Below, piece after piece: positions 53,098 to 61,942 of a DNA stretch of 64,000 bases. This DNA is from JACVRW01 sp963819635 (GTDB lineage Bacteria; Actinomycetota; Thermoleophilia; Solirubrobacterales; Thermoleophilaceae). Position 1 is the first letter of the stretch. Every line of letters starts with the position of its first letter. Made by a program: the position numbers and the translations under genes. The notes beneath the pieces were generated by a model that had not been told where the DNA came from, did no database searches, and saw only the letters and a program-made list of their open reading frames with translations. Location: assembly GCA_963819635.1 (NCBI GenBank), contig CAWFWX010000012.1, forward strand, positions 62,001 to 126,000. Reading direction: 5' to 3'.

Positions 53098-53669
53098 TGG
53101 CCGTCTCCCGGGCCGAAGCCGCCGCCGTCTTCGTTGCCGTTCCCGTTCCCGTTGCCCGGGACGCCGCCACCGCTGTCGCCGTCGCCGTCGTTCGGGAGCG
53201 GCTCGTCCTCGGGCGTCGTCGGGGTCGTATCCGTGGGCGTCGTGTCGGTCGGCGTCGTATCGGTCGGGGTCGTGTCCGTGGGGGTCGTGTCGGTCGGCGT
53301 CGTATTGGTGTCCGGCTGGTCCTGCTCCTGCTCCTGAGCCTTGTCGTCGCACTCCTGCCCCACCAGGTCCCAGAGCCGGTCGAAGCTCTCCTCGAGCGCC
53401 GAGCGCACGTCGGCGTCGACGTCGTCGGGCAGCGACTCGATCAGCTGCTGCACGCGGTCCATGTTCGGGTCGCGCGGCCCCTCGAGGATGTCCTGGCAGG
53501 CCCCGGCGCTGCCCTGGTCGAGGCGAGCCTGAACCCCATCCAGCTCGGCGTTCAGCGCCGTGGCGGTCGCCTGTGGAATCGGGGCGCCCTCATCGTCGCC
53601 CCCACAGCCGGCGGCCGCGAGGCCCGCGGCGAGCGCCAGCAGCACAACCATCCACCTCCGCGGCTTCAT
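53094..53669 (-). CDS. lipoprotein with TPTDT repeats
   Basis: A 191-residue protein: lipoprotein signal ending A-A-A-G-C (~22), a helical domain (residues ~30-120, with two cysteines A-C-Q-D and E-C-D-D), a T-P-T-D-T repeat stalk and a G/N/D-rich tail. Between the kinase and phosphoesterase genes with ATGA overlaps on both sides, so it is probably the outside sensor or partner of the kinase. No known family. Confidence 0.75.
   Translation of the reverse strand: MKPRRWMVVLLALAAGLAAAGCGGDDEGAPIPQATATALNAELDGVQARLDQGSAGACQDILEGPRDPNMDRVQQLIESLPDDVDADVRSALEESFDRLWDLVGQECDDKAQEQEQDQPDTNTTPTDTTPTDTTPTDTTPTDTTPTDTTPTTPEDEPLPNDGDGDSGGGVPGNGNGNGNEDGGGFGPGDGQ
53221..53310 (-). repeat. 15-base tandem repeat, six units
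   Basis: Six 15-base units (such as GGGGTCGTGTCCGTG) encode the T-P-T-D-T stalk of the lipoprotein. The units differ at a few synonymous positions. Copy number is likely to vary between strains. Confidence 0.8.
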
Positions 53670-54397
53670 TGGCCGCTGTAGAGACGCTCCGCGAGCATGC
53701 GCGGCAGCCCGGCCTCCTCGATCGCTCGAGCGGCCAGGTCGATCGGATACTCCACTCTGCGCCAAGTGGCTCTCCACGTAGAGGTGTCTAGCAGGAGCCA
53801 TGCGGCGCGTGGGTCACCATCCCGCGGCTGGCCCACCCCGCCGGGGTTCAGCAGCCAGTGGCCGTGGGAGAGATCGAGCTCCAGGCCGGCCTCCGCGGTC
53901 GCGCCCGTGACCTGCCCCTCGCCGTCGCGCTGGAACCAGAGCGCCACGTGCGAATGCCCGATCGCTCCGACCCGCGCCTCCATGAGCGCCATGCACTCGT
54001 CCGCCTGCCAGGTGGACAGCACGTACTCCCACACGGGGTCACGCGGGCTCGCGTGGTAGAGCGCCGGCTCGCGGCTGGGGTCGGCCGGCTGGAGCGACTT
54101 GAGGTACGCCAGGGCGTCCGCGCTGATCGTCTCCTGCGTCCAGCGGGCCGCCGCCGCGGCTCCCGCGGAGAAGTCCTCGATCGGAATGTCGCCAGTCACC
54201 ACGAGGTCGTGGTTGCCGGCCAGCGAGAGGTGGCAGCGCTCTCGGGCGAGCTGTACGCAACCGTCCGGCTGAGCGCCGTATCCGACCAGGTCGCCGAGGC
54301 ACCAGATCTCCTCAACGGTCTGGCTGTCGACGTCGCCCAGCACCGCCTCGAAGGCCGGCAGATTTCCGTGGACATCTGAGAGCAGGGCGATGCGCAT
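53666..54397 (-). CDS. metallophosphoesterase (YfcE/MJ0936 type)
   Basis: A 243-residue calcineurin-like phosphoesterase. Metal boxes S-D-V-H-G-N, L-G-D-L-V-G-Y-G, A-G-N-H-D and G-H-S-H are intact. May act on phosphodiesters or phosphoproteins; adjacency to a kinase suggests the latter as inference. ATG at 54397; ATGA overlap with the lipoprotein gene. Confidence 0.9.
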   Translation of the reverse strand: MRIALLSDVHGNLPAFEAVLGDVDSQTVEEIWCLGDLVGYGAQPDGCVQLARERCHLSLAGNHDLVVTGDIPIEDFSAGAAAAARWTQETISADALAYLKSLQPADPSREPALYHASPRDPVWEYVLSTWQADECMALMEARVGAIGHSHVALWFQRDGEGQVTGATAEAGLELDLSHGHWLLNPGGVGQPRDGDPRAAWLLLDTSTWRATWRRVEYPIDLAARAIEEAGLPRMLAERLYSGQ

Positions 54398-54409
54398 CTG
54401 AGGGGCTTC

Positions 54410-54415
54410 TACAGT
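54410..54415 (+). promoter_or_regulatory. -10-like hexamer TACAGT
   Basis: TACAGT ends eight bases before the ATG at 54424, with no ribosome-binding site between. Consistent with a leaderless transcript for the peptidase operon. Confidence 0.35.
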
Positions 54416-54423
54416 GTCAGCGG

Positions 54424-55635
54424 ATGGGGCGTTCGCGGTTGCCGCTTGCGGTCGTGGTCGCAGTGGCCGCAGCTGCTGCGGCGACCTTGCTGCTCCGGCC
54501 GCGCACCGGTCTGATCGACCCGGCCCCGGTCGAGGTCCAACACTACTTCACGACCGCGCAGCTCGACCGCGCAGAGGACTTCCGGAGCCTGCAGCGCGTG
54601 CTGGGGCTCGCGGGGCTCGGGATCGGCATCGGCACGCTCGCGATACTCGCGTGGCGACCCCCGCGGGGCCTGCTGACGCGCCTCGAGCGCCGGCCGCTGC
54701 TCGGCGCCGCGGCGGCCGGCGCGGGGATCTCGCTGCTGCTGGTTGTGGTGGGGCTCCCCGTTCGCGCGTGGCTGCGCCAACGCTCGCTGGACGTCGGTCT
54801 CGCCACCCAGTCCTGGCCCGACTGGGCGGTGGACGTGTTGAAGGGCGCCGGGATCGGCGCGGTCACGGCCGCCATCGGCGGCCTCGTCGCGATAGCGCTC
54901 ATACGCAGGTTCCCCCGGCAGTGGTGGGCCCCCGCGGCGGTGCTCGTGGTCGCGTACGGCGTCGTGACGATCTGGCTCTACCCGATCGTGATCGATCCGC
55001 TCTTCAACGACTTCGAGCGCATTCCGAACGGCCCGCTCCGCTCGGAGGTGCTCGAGCTCGCCGACCGCGCGGGAGTGGACGTGGGCGAGGTCTATCGCGT
55101 CGACGCGAGCCGCCGCACCACGGCCGCGAATGCCTACGTGATCGGGCTCGGCCACACGAAGCGGGTGGTCATCTACGACAACCTGATCGACGACTTCCCG
55201 CGCGCGGAGGTGCGCGTCGTCGTTGCGCACGAGCTCGGACATCAGAAGCACAACGACCTGCTGCGCGGGCTCGCATGGCTCGCCATCGTCGCGCCCGCCG
55301 GGACGTTCCTCACGCAGGCGCTGTCGGAGCGCTTCGCCCGCCGGGGGCCGCTCGGCACGCCCGCGGCGCTGCCGGCGATCGCGCTCGCGATCTCGCTCGT
55401 GGGGCTCGGGCTCGGCATCGCATCGAACGCCCTCTCGCGGCGGGTGGAGGCCAGGGCCGACGCGTTCGCGCTCCGGCTGACGCACGATCCCGGGGACTTC
55501 ATCGACTTCGAGCGCCGCATCACCATCAGCAACGTCTCCGACCCGGACCCGCCCGAGCTCCTGCACCTCCTCTTCGACACCCATCCCACGACGGTCGAGC
55601 GGCTCGGCTATGGCGAGGCCTTCGAGGGCAAGTAG
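54424..55635 (+). CDS. M48 metallopeptidase (CAAX protease-like)
   Basis: A 403-residue Ste24/HtpX-like membrane peptidase. About six helices; the zinc site is V-V-A-H-E-L-G-H-Q-K-H (~264-274), with a downstream E in R-V-E-A-R-A-D-A-F-A. The N-terminal helix region and D-P-L-F-N-D-F support the CAAX-protease-1 group. Role in membrane protein turnover is likely. The next gene starts two bases after its stop. Confidence 0.92.
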   Translation: MGRSRLPLAVVVAVAAAAAATLLLRPRTGLIDPAPVEVQHYFTTAQLDRAEDFRSLQRVLGLAGLGIGIGTLAILAWRPPRGLLTRLERRPLLGAAAAGAGISLLLVVVGLPVRAWLRQRSLDVGLATQSWPDWAVDVLKGAGIGAVTAAIGGLVAIALIRRFPRQWWAPAAVLVVAYGVVTIWLYPIVIDPLFNDFERIPNGPLRSEVLELADRAGVDVGEVYRVDASRRTTAANAYVIGLGHTKRVVIYDNLIDDFPRAEVRVVVAHELGHQKHNDLLRGLAWLAIVAPAGTFLTQALSERFARRGPLGTPAALPAIALAISLVGLGLGIASNALSRRVEARADAFALRLTHDPGDFIDFERRITISNVSDPDPPELLHLLFDTHPTTVERLGYGEAFEGK

Positions 55636-55636
55636 G

Positions 55637-56803
55637 GTGCCCCGCCCGGTGTCGCGTCGCGCGCTGATAGAGCGGGTCGTCCGCGAGCTGGCCTCCTACG
55701 AGCGCCCGTCGGCGTCGGAGGGCGAGCGGCGGGCGGCCGAGTGGCTGGCGGACGAGTTCCGCTCGGCGGGCTGCAGCGAGGTGCGGGTCGAGGAGGAGCG
55801 AGCGCACGGCGGCTACTGGTGGCCGCTCGGGCTGCTGAACGCGGGCTCGGCGCTGGCGGCCATGCTCGGGCGCCTCCCCGCGGCGCTGGTCGGCGCGGTG
55901 GCCTCGGCGGCCGTCTACGACGACGTGAGCGGTGGCCGGCTCTGGTTCCGCCGCCGCGCGCTTCCCCACAGCCCGACCTGGAACGTCGTGGCGGAGGCGG
56001 GCGACCCCGATGCCGCGCGCACCGTCGTCTTCGTGGCGCACCACGACGCGGCGCACAGCGGGCTCGTGTTCCACCCGGCGCTCGCGCGCGTCGGCATGAG
56101 GCTCGTTCCGAGGCTGCACGAGCGCGCCAACCAGAGCATCCCGATCATCTACGGGACGTTCCTCGGACCGGTGCTGCTCACTCTCTGGGGCCTTCTCGGC
56201 CGCCGCGCGCTCAAGTGGCAGGGCATGGTCTACGCGCTCGGCGCCACGGCCGTAATGGCGAACATCGCCGCCAGCCGCGTCGTGCCCGGCGCCAACGACA
56301 ACCTCAGCTCGGTGGGCGTGCTCGTGGCACTTGCGAATGAGCTCGCCCAGCGCCCTCCGGACGGGGTCCGGGTCATCCTCCTCTCCACGGGCTCCGAGGA
56401 GGGGTTCATGGAGGGCATGCAGGCATTCGGCCGGCGCCATTTTCGCGATCTGGACCGCGCCACCACCGAATTCGTCTGCCTCGAATGCGTCGGGTCGCCA
56501 CACCTGTGCATCGTCGAGGCCGAGGGCATGCTGCGCATGCGCTACTACACGGACGGCTCACGCGACACGCTGGCGCGCGCCGGCGCGGAGGCGGGAGTGA
56601 AGCTGACGCGCGGCCTTCGTACCGTGGCGGCGACGGACGCGCTGATCGCCCTGCGGGCCGGGTATGCGACCTGCACGCTCGGCGGCGTGGAAGAGACCAA
56701 GTTCCCCTCCAACTACCACTGGCCGACCGACATCCCGGACAACCTCGACTGGGACAGCGTCGAGGGTGCCGTCGACGTCTGCCTCGGCTACCTGCGCGCC
56801 TAG
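55637..56803 (+). CDS. M28-family metallopeptidase with membrane segments
   Basis: A 388-residue protein of the aminopeptidase/glutaminyl-cyclase fold. Metal ligands appear as A-H-H-D-A (His/Asp), G-A-N-D-N-L-S-S, S-T-G-S-E-E-G and N-Y-H-W-P-T-D. A hydrophobic stretch (~60-90) and another (~170-215) suggest a membrane insertion within the fold. GTG 55637 is used. It shares the stop palindrome CTAG (56800-56803) with the convergent gene. Confidence 0.85.
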   Translation: MPRPVSRRALIERVVRELASYERPSASEGERRAAEWLADEFRSAGCSEVRVEEERAHGGYWWPLGLLNAGSALAAMLGRLPAALVGAVASAAVYDDVSGGRLWFRRRALPHSPTWNVVAEAGDPDAARTVVFVAHHDAAHSGLVFHPALARVGMRLVPRLHERANQSIPIIYGTFLGPVLLTLWGLLGRRALKWQGMVYALGATAVMANIAASRVVPGANDNLSSVGVLVALANELAQRPPDGVRVILLSTGSEEGFMEGMQAFGRRHFRDLDRATTEFVCLECVGSPHLCIVEAEGMLRMRYYTDGSRDTLARAGAEAGVKLTRGLRTVAATDALIALRAGYATCTLGGVEETKFPSNYHWPTDIPDNLDWDSVEGAVDVCLGYLRA

Positions 56804-57117
56804 CCGGGCGGCTCGTCGAACTCGGGGAGGTCGCGGATGCCCTCCCGGGTGCGCCACTTGGAGAAGTTGTCCTCCATGGCGTCGATCAGCTCGCGCATGA
56901 AGCGCGGCGACAGGTTGATCCGCGCGACGACGACTCCCGGAACCTCGCCCTCCTCGACCTCGTGGTCGACACGCGCGAAGGTGAGCGTGAACTCGTAGTC
57001 CGAGTGGGACACGTTGGCGAAGTTCGCGTAGTGCCCCGCCATCGTGTCCGGGTCGGTGTGGATATTGAAGTGGCGCTCGCCGTCCTCGGGCACGCGCGTA
57101 GTATCGCACCCGCTCAT
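56800..57117 (-). CDS. DUF3467 family protein
   Basis: A 105-residue protein: P-D-T-M-A-G-H-Y-A-N-F-A-N-V-S-H-S-D-Y-E-F-T-L and R-I-N-L-S-P-R-F-M-R-E-L-I-D-A-M match DUF3467. Function unknown. Its ATG and that of rlmH share CATG at 57115-57118. Confidence 0.85.
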   Translation of the reverse strand: MSGCDTTRVPEDGERHFNIHTDPDTMAGHYANFANVSHSDYEFTLTFARVDHEVEEGEVPGVVVARINLSPRFMRELIDAMEDNFSKWRTREGIRDLPEFDEPPG

Positions 57118-57523
57118 GCGGATCTTGGTGATCGCGGTGGGGCGCCTGAGGCCGCCCTTCCAGGACGATGTTGAGCACTACCGCAAGCTGCTGGCGGGGC
57201 ACGCGCGGGTCGAGTTGATCGAGGTCCGCGAGGACGAGCGCGTGCCGAAGCGCATCCCCGACCGGGTTCATCTCGTCCTTCTGGCGAGCGACGGCCGCGA
57301 GCTCGACTCGGTCGAGCTGAGCGGCTGGCTCGGCGAGCGCCGGCACGAGGGTCGCGACCTCTGCTTCGTGATCGGCGGCCCGCGCGGCCTTGACCTCGAG
57401 CACTGCGACACCCGACTGTCGCTCGGCCGCATGACGCTGCCCCACCAGCTGGCTCGAGTCGTGCTCCTCGAGCAGCTCTACCGAGCCCACAAGATCCTCG
57501 CCGGCGAGCCGTATCACTATTAG
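57116..57523 (+). CDS. rlmH: 23S rRNA (pseudouridine1915-N3)-methyltransferase
   Basis: A 135-residue SPOUT methyltransferase. F-V-I-G-G-P-R-G-L and the C-terminal knot L-P-H-Q-L-A-R-V-V-L-L-E-Q-L-Y-R-A-H-K-I-L are complete. Acts on helix 69 of the 70S ribosome. The argS gene follows after seven bases. Confidence 0.95.
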   Translation: MRILVIAVGRLRPPFQDDVEHYRKLLAGHARVELIEVREDERVPKRIPDRVHLVLLASDGRELDSVELSGWLGERRHEGRDLCFVIGGPRGLDLEHCDTRLSLGRMTLPHQLARVVLLEQLYRAHKILAGEPYHY

Positions 57524-57530
57524 TAGGGGC

Positions 57531-59147
57531 ATGGATCCCGTCGCCAATCTGACGAGCGCGGTCGAGGAGACGGCCGCCGAGGTGGCCGGCAACGGCCGTC
57601 GCACCGCCCTCAAGCTCGATCGCCCGCCGCGCGCCGACTTCGGCGACTACTCGACGAACGCGGCGATGCTGCTGGCGCCCTCGCTGGGCGAGGCGCCGCG
57701 CGCAGTGGCCGAACGGCTCGGTGACAGGCTCGGCGATCGCCTGGGGGAGACCGTCGAGCGCGTGGAGATCGCGGGACCGGGCTTCCTCAACCTGTTCATG
57801 GCCGACCGCTGGTACCTCGAGACGGTCGCCGCGCTGCTCGAGGCGGGCGAGGAGTACGGCGCCGGCACGGACGGCGGCGAGCACGTGAACCTCGAGTTCG
57901 TGAGCGCGAACCCGACCGGCCCGATCACGATCGCGTCGGCCCGCCACGCCGCCTACGGGGACTCGCTGGCGCGAATCCTCGAGCGGGCCGGGCACCGCGT
58001 GGAGCGCGAGTACTACGTGAACGACGCCGGCAGCCAGGTGCGGCGCTTCGGCGAGTCGATCCAGGCGCGCGCCCGGGGCGAGGAGCCGCCTGAGGACGGC
58101 TACCAGGGTGACTACGTGACCGAGCTCGCGGAGCGCATCGAGGGCGCGGCGGGCATGGAGGCCGACGAGCTCGCGAGTCGCGGCATCGAGCTGATGGTGG
58201 ACGGCGTTCGCGCATCGCTCGCGGGCTTCCGAGTGCACATGGACGAGTTCTTCACGGAGCGCAGCCTCCACGAGTCGGGCGCGGTGGAGGAGGCCATCGA
58301 GCGGCTCGGCGACGACGTCTACGAGCACGACGGCGCCCTGTGGCTGCGTACGAGCGCGCACGGGGACGACAAGGACCGCGTGCTGCGGCGCTCGAACGGC
58401 GAGTGGACGTACTACGCCTCGGACATCGCGTACCACGTCCACAAGATCGGCCGACACTACGACCGGGCGATCGACGTCTGGGGCGCCGACCACCACGGCC
58501 ATATCACCCGGATGAAGATCGCGTGGGGGCTCCTCGGCGGCGAGCCGGATGCCTACGAGATCATCATCATGCAGCTCGTCGGTCTCACCGAGGGGGGCGA
58601 GCGCGTGACGATGTCGAAGCGCCACGGGGCGATCGTCATCCTCGAGGACCTGGTGGACGACATCGGCGTGGACGCCGCGCGCTGGTTCCTGGCCTCGCGC
58701 AGCCACGACTCGGCGCTCGAGATCGACCTCGAGCTGGCCCGCAGCCAGTCGCAGGACAACCCGGTCTACTACGTGCAGTATGCGCACGCGCGCATCGCAT
58801 CGATCCTGCGCAAGGCGGGCGCGGAGCGGGTCGAGCAGGCGCTCGCGGCGGATATCAGGGCGAGCTCCGAGCGCTTCCACCCGTCGGCGCGAGCGCTGGT
58901 GAAGCGACTGCTCGAGCTGCCGGCCGAGATCCGCGACGCCGCGGAGCGCCGCGCGCCGCACCGGATCGCCGCCTACGCCACCGAGACGGCGCAGGACTTC
59001 TCCGCGTTCTACCGCGACTGCAAGGTGGTCGGCGCCGCCGAGGAGGGCGGCGACGAGGACGTGCGGATCGCGATCAGCGTGCTCGCGAAGCGCGTGCTGG
59101 CGCACTCGCTCGACCTGCTCGGGGTGGAGGCGCCCGAGTCGATGTGA
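57531..59147 (+). CDS. argS: arginyl-tRNA synthetase
   Basis: A 538-residue class I synthetase with the ArgRS-specific N-terminal domain, catalytic core and anticodon-binding C-terminus (A-F-Y-R-D-C-K-V). S-A-N-P-T-G-P is present but the HIGH box that should follow reads I-T-I-A-S-A-R-H, and the KMSKS-type loop is V-T-M-S-K-R-H-G. Charges tRNA-Arg. Stop overlaps the next GTG. Confidence 0.93.
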   Translation: MDPVANLTSAVEETAAEVAGNGRRTALKLDRPPRADFGDYSTNAAMLLAPSLGEAPRAVAERLGDRLGDRLGETVERVEIAGPGFLNLFMADRWYLETVAALLEAGEEYGAGTDGGEHVNLEFVSANPTGPITIASARHAAYGDSLARILERAGHRVEREYYVNDAGSQVRRFGESIQARARGEEPPEDGYQGDYVTELAERIEGAAGMEADELASRGIELMVDGVRASLAGFRVHMDEFFTERSLHESGAVEEAIERLGDDVYEHDGALWLRTSAHGDDKDRVLRRSNGEWTYYASDIAYHVHKIGRHYDRAIDVWGADHHGHITRMKIAWGLLGGEPDAYEIIIMQLVGLTEGGERVTMSKRHGAIVILEDLVDDIGVDAARWFLASRSHDSALEIDLELARSQSQDNPVYYVQYAHARIASILRKAGAERVEQALAADIRASSERFHPSARALVKRLLELPAEIRDAAERRAPHRIAAYATETAQDFSAFYRDCKVVGAAEEGGDEDVRIAISVLAKRVLAHSLDLLGVEAPESM

Positions 59148-60449
59148 GGCGCGCGCTCCCGCTCGCGATCGCCGCGTTCCTGGTGCTGGCGGCGCCGGCC
59201 GCGGCGCTCGATCGCTACGTGCCGATGAAGGCCCCGCCGGGGCCGGGGCCGGCGAAGTACGACCGCGTCTTCGTCAAGCAGATCGGGCCGAAGCGCGCTC
59301 GCACCGTGCTCGTGCTCGTGCCGGGCACGAACGGCGGCGCGGGTGGGGTCGTGCCGGTCGCGCGCGAGATCGTGAGGCGTGTGCGGAGGACTCAGGTCTG
59401 GATCGTCGACCGGCGCGAGCAGGCGCTCGAGGACACGTCGGTGTTCAGGACCGGTGACCCCCAGCGGGCGCAGGACTACTACCTCGGCTTCCGGTACACG
59501 CGGGTGGCGGGCGAGAACGCGAAGTTCGCCGCGGAGTGGGGGCTGAGGCTGCAGCTGGCCGATCTGCGGACCGTCGTGAGGCGGGCCGCCCGTGGTGGGC
59601 GGCGCGTGGTGCTGGGAGGCCACTCGGCCGGAGCGTCGACCGCCGTCGCCTACGCGGCATGGGACTTCGGCGGCCGGCCGGGCTTCCGCGACATCGACGG
59701 GCTCGTGCTGATCGACGGAGGCCTGCTCGGGAGCTTCGCCTCCGCGGACCTGGCCAGGGCGAAGCGGGAGCTGGCCGAGATCAGGGGCGGGAGCGTCTTC
59801 CTCGACGTGCTGGGCCTCGGGCTGCCCGAGATCAACGGCATCTTCACGGAGGTCGGCGCGCTCTGGGCCCACACGCGGCCGGATGAGCCGTCGGTGCTCC
59901 AGCAGTACCCGCTTCTGCCCGACTCGGTGAAGCCGCCGATCCGCGTGACTAACGAGGCGTTCCTGGGCTACGCCTTCGACGAGACCACGTCGCCCGGACT
60001 TTCTCAGCATCATCCACCTCCGCGCCGGCCGCCTGGCGGACAGCGGCGACCCGAGGGGCTGGCAGGACGGCGAGCTCACGCCGATCGCGCGGCACGCGAG
60101 GGCGTGGGCGGCGGAGTCGCCCAACGCGACCGAGTGGTACTACCCGCGCCGGCTTCTGCTCGACATCGACGCCGCCAGCCCGCTGCGCCAGACGCCGGCG
60201 GCCCGCTACCTCGGGCTGCGACTGAGGCACGGCCGGCGAATCGACGTGCCGCTGTACGCCTACTCCACCGATCTCACGGCGGGTCGCGTGGCGCGCGGCG
60301 CACGGAGGCTGGTGGAGATCTCGCGGGTGCCGATGAGCCGGATCGTCGACGACCGCGCGGCCGCCCACCTGGATCCGCTGTCCGCCGCGCCGAGGACGAA
60401 CCGCTTCCTGAAGACGGTCGTGCCGTTCCTGCGGCGCCTCCCGCGCTGA
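59144..60449 (+). pseudogene. secreted alpha/beta hydrolase, frameshifted
   Basis: GTG start in GTGA overlap, signal peptide L-A-I-A-A-F-L-V-L-A-A-P-A-A-A, then an alpha/beta hydrolase core with oxyanion loop L-V-P-G-T-N-G-G and nucleophile elbow G-G-H-S-A-G-A-S. Near 59998 the frame shifts by one base; the C-terminal part (F-L-S-I-I-H-L-R-A-G, L-Y-A-Y-S-T-D and K-T-V-V-P-F-L) reads in the other frame to 60449. Total ~434 residues if repaired. Esterase or lipase-like, substrate unknown. Confidence 0.8.
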
Positions 60450-60452
60450 CGC

Positions 60453-60481
60453 TTGCCTCGCCGAAGCGGTGGGCCTACGAT
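60453..60481 (+). promoter_or_regulatory. promoter TTGCCT-N17-TACGAT
   Basis: TTGCCT (60453-60458), 17-base spacer and TACGAT (60476-60481) form a good housekeeping promoter just after the hydrolase stop. The -10 ends six bases before the ATC at 60488, the likely protein start. Confidence 0.5.
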
Positions 60482-60487
60482 CGGTCA

Positions 60488-61942
60488 ATCGGCTCGGGAA
60501 CCCGCCTCGCGCTTGCTGCCATCGCCACGGCCGCCGTGTGGCTGCTGGCGGCCCCGGCGGCCTCGGCCAACAGCACGCTGCTGGCCTCGCCCAGCGGCGG
60601 CGGGCTCTTCGTCGTCAACTTCACCGCCGCGACCGGCAAGGTCAACGACGTCCAAGTGGCCGTCGGCGCCAATTCGATCACGTTCACCGACCCGGGCGAC
60701 CTCATCGACGAGGCCGTGGCCGAGTGCAACGGTGGCGGCACCAACACCGTCGCCTGCAACTTCCCCGCGGCGATCTCCAGCGTCTCGACGACGACGGACG
60801 ACCTCGATGACTCGATCCGAGTCGACGCGCCCGTGGGTATGCCGGGGGCACAGGGCTCTCCGGGACAGCTCGTATTGAGCGGAGGCGACGGCGGTGACGA
60901 GATCAGCGTGTCCGCCCCGCCCGGCGTGCCGGGCACAGTGGCGATGGACGGCGACGACGGCGACGCGGCTGGCGACGGCGGCGACATCCTGGCCGGCAGC
61001 GGCATGCGGGATCTCGCCTCCGGTGACGGCGGTGTCGACGTGCTGTTCGGCGGCGCTGGCGACGACTCACTGGCGCCGGGACCGGGCAACGCCGAGCGGG
61101 CCGACGCAGGCCCGGGTGACGACTTCATCTCATACACGGCGGGCGACGGGACCGACGAGCTGCTCGATGGCGGCGCTGGCGTGGACACGCTATTCCTGCA
61201 GGGGCCCTCGTCAATGCTCAGCCCGGGCTTCCCCGCGCTGGCCGTGGACCTCGCCGTGGGAACGCTGAACCAGACCGCGGGAGGCAGCGGCTCCGCGTTG
61301 GTGCCGAACTTCGAGTTCTTGATTGGCAGCGGCAGCGTGATCACCGTGGCCGGGACCGACGGCCACAACACGCTGTCGACCGGGGCGAGCGCCGATGTGA
61401 TCGACCCCCGCGGCGGCCCCGATCGCGTAACCGCCGGCTCGGGAGCCGATCGCATACTCGCGCGGGATGGCTTCGCGGACCGGATCGAGTGCGGACTCGG
61501 CGAGGACACGGTCGAGGCCGACCAGTTCGACGAGCTGTTCGACTGCGAGGCGGTCGACGTGGCGCAGGTGCTGCCCGCGGGCGTGGAGCTCGACGCTCCG
61601 GTCTGCACGGTCACGGGCGTGCGGAGGGTGCTGCGGCGCGCGCGCTTCCTGCGCGGGCTCCGCCCTGAGGTTGGATGCAACGAGCCGGCCAGCCTCGAGG
61701 CGCGCCTGACCGTGTTGGTTCGCCGCCGCGGCACGCAACTGGTCACGGTCAAGGCCGGCCAGCTCGTCCTGGCCGAGCAGGCGCGCCCGCTCGCGGCCGG
61801 CGAGAGGCGCCTCAGCCTGAAGGTGCCGCGTCGCCTGCGTCGCGCGCTCGGTCGGCGCTTTGCGGCGACGCTGACGGTGGTGGCGCGCGACCAGTTCGGC
61901 AACAGGGGCGTGGTCACCCGTGTGGTGAGGGTTCGACGGTGA
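60488..61942 (+). CDS. secreted RTX-like repeat protein (first of two)
   Basis: About 484 residues. No ATG/GTG/TTG lies in frame before the signal peptide (R-L-A-L-A-A-I-A-T-A-A-V-W-L-L-A-A); an ATC at 60488 fits, placed as a leaderless start, or one base is wrong. Middle part has hemolysin-type G-G-x-G-x-D repeats (G-G-A-G-D-D-S-L, S-G-A-D-R-I), which bind Ca2+. The C-terminal ~110 residues form a beta domain ending in V-V-T-R-V-V-R-V-R-R. No type I export genes here; Sec secretion. GTGA overlap with the paralogue. Confidence 0.75.
   Translation: MGSGTRLALAAIATAAVWLLAAPAASANSTLLASPSGGGLFVVNFTAATGKVNDVQVAVGANSITFTDPGDLIDEAVAECNGGGTNTVACNFPAAISSVSTTTDDLDDSIRVDAPVGMPGAQGSPGQLVLSGGDGGDEISVSAPPGVPGTVAMDGDDGDAAGDGGDILAGSGMRDLASGDGGVDVLFGGAGDDSLAPGPGNAERADAGPGDDFISYTAGDGTDELLDGGAGVDTLFLQGPSSMLSPGFPALAVDLAVGTLNQTAGGSGSALVPNFEFLIGSGSVITVAGTDGHNTLSTGASADVIDPRGGPDRVTAGSGADRILARDGFADRIECGLGEDTVEADQFDELFDCEAVDVAQVLPAGVELDAPVCTVTGVRRVLRRARFLRGLRPEVGCNEPASLEARLTVLVRRRGTQLVTVKAGQLVLAEQARPLAAGERRLSLKVPRRLRRALGRRFAATLTVVARDQFGNRGVVTRVVRVRR

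Noticed and set aside
53221..53310. Repeat array as a possible CRISPR
   Set aside because: Units are 15 bases, adjacent without spacers, in frame with a T-P-T-D-T protein stalk. It is a coding tandem repeat. No cas genes are present in the window.
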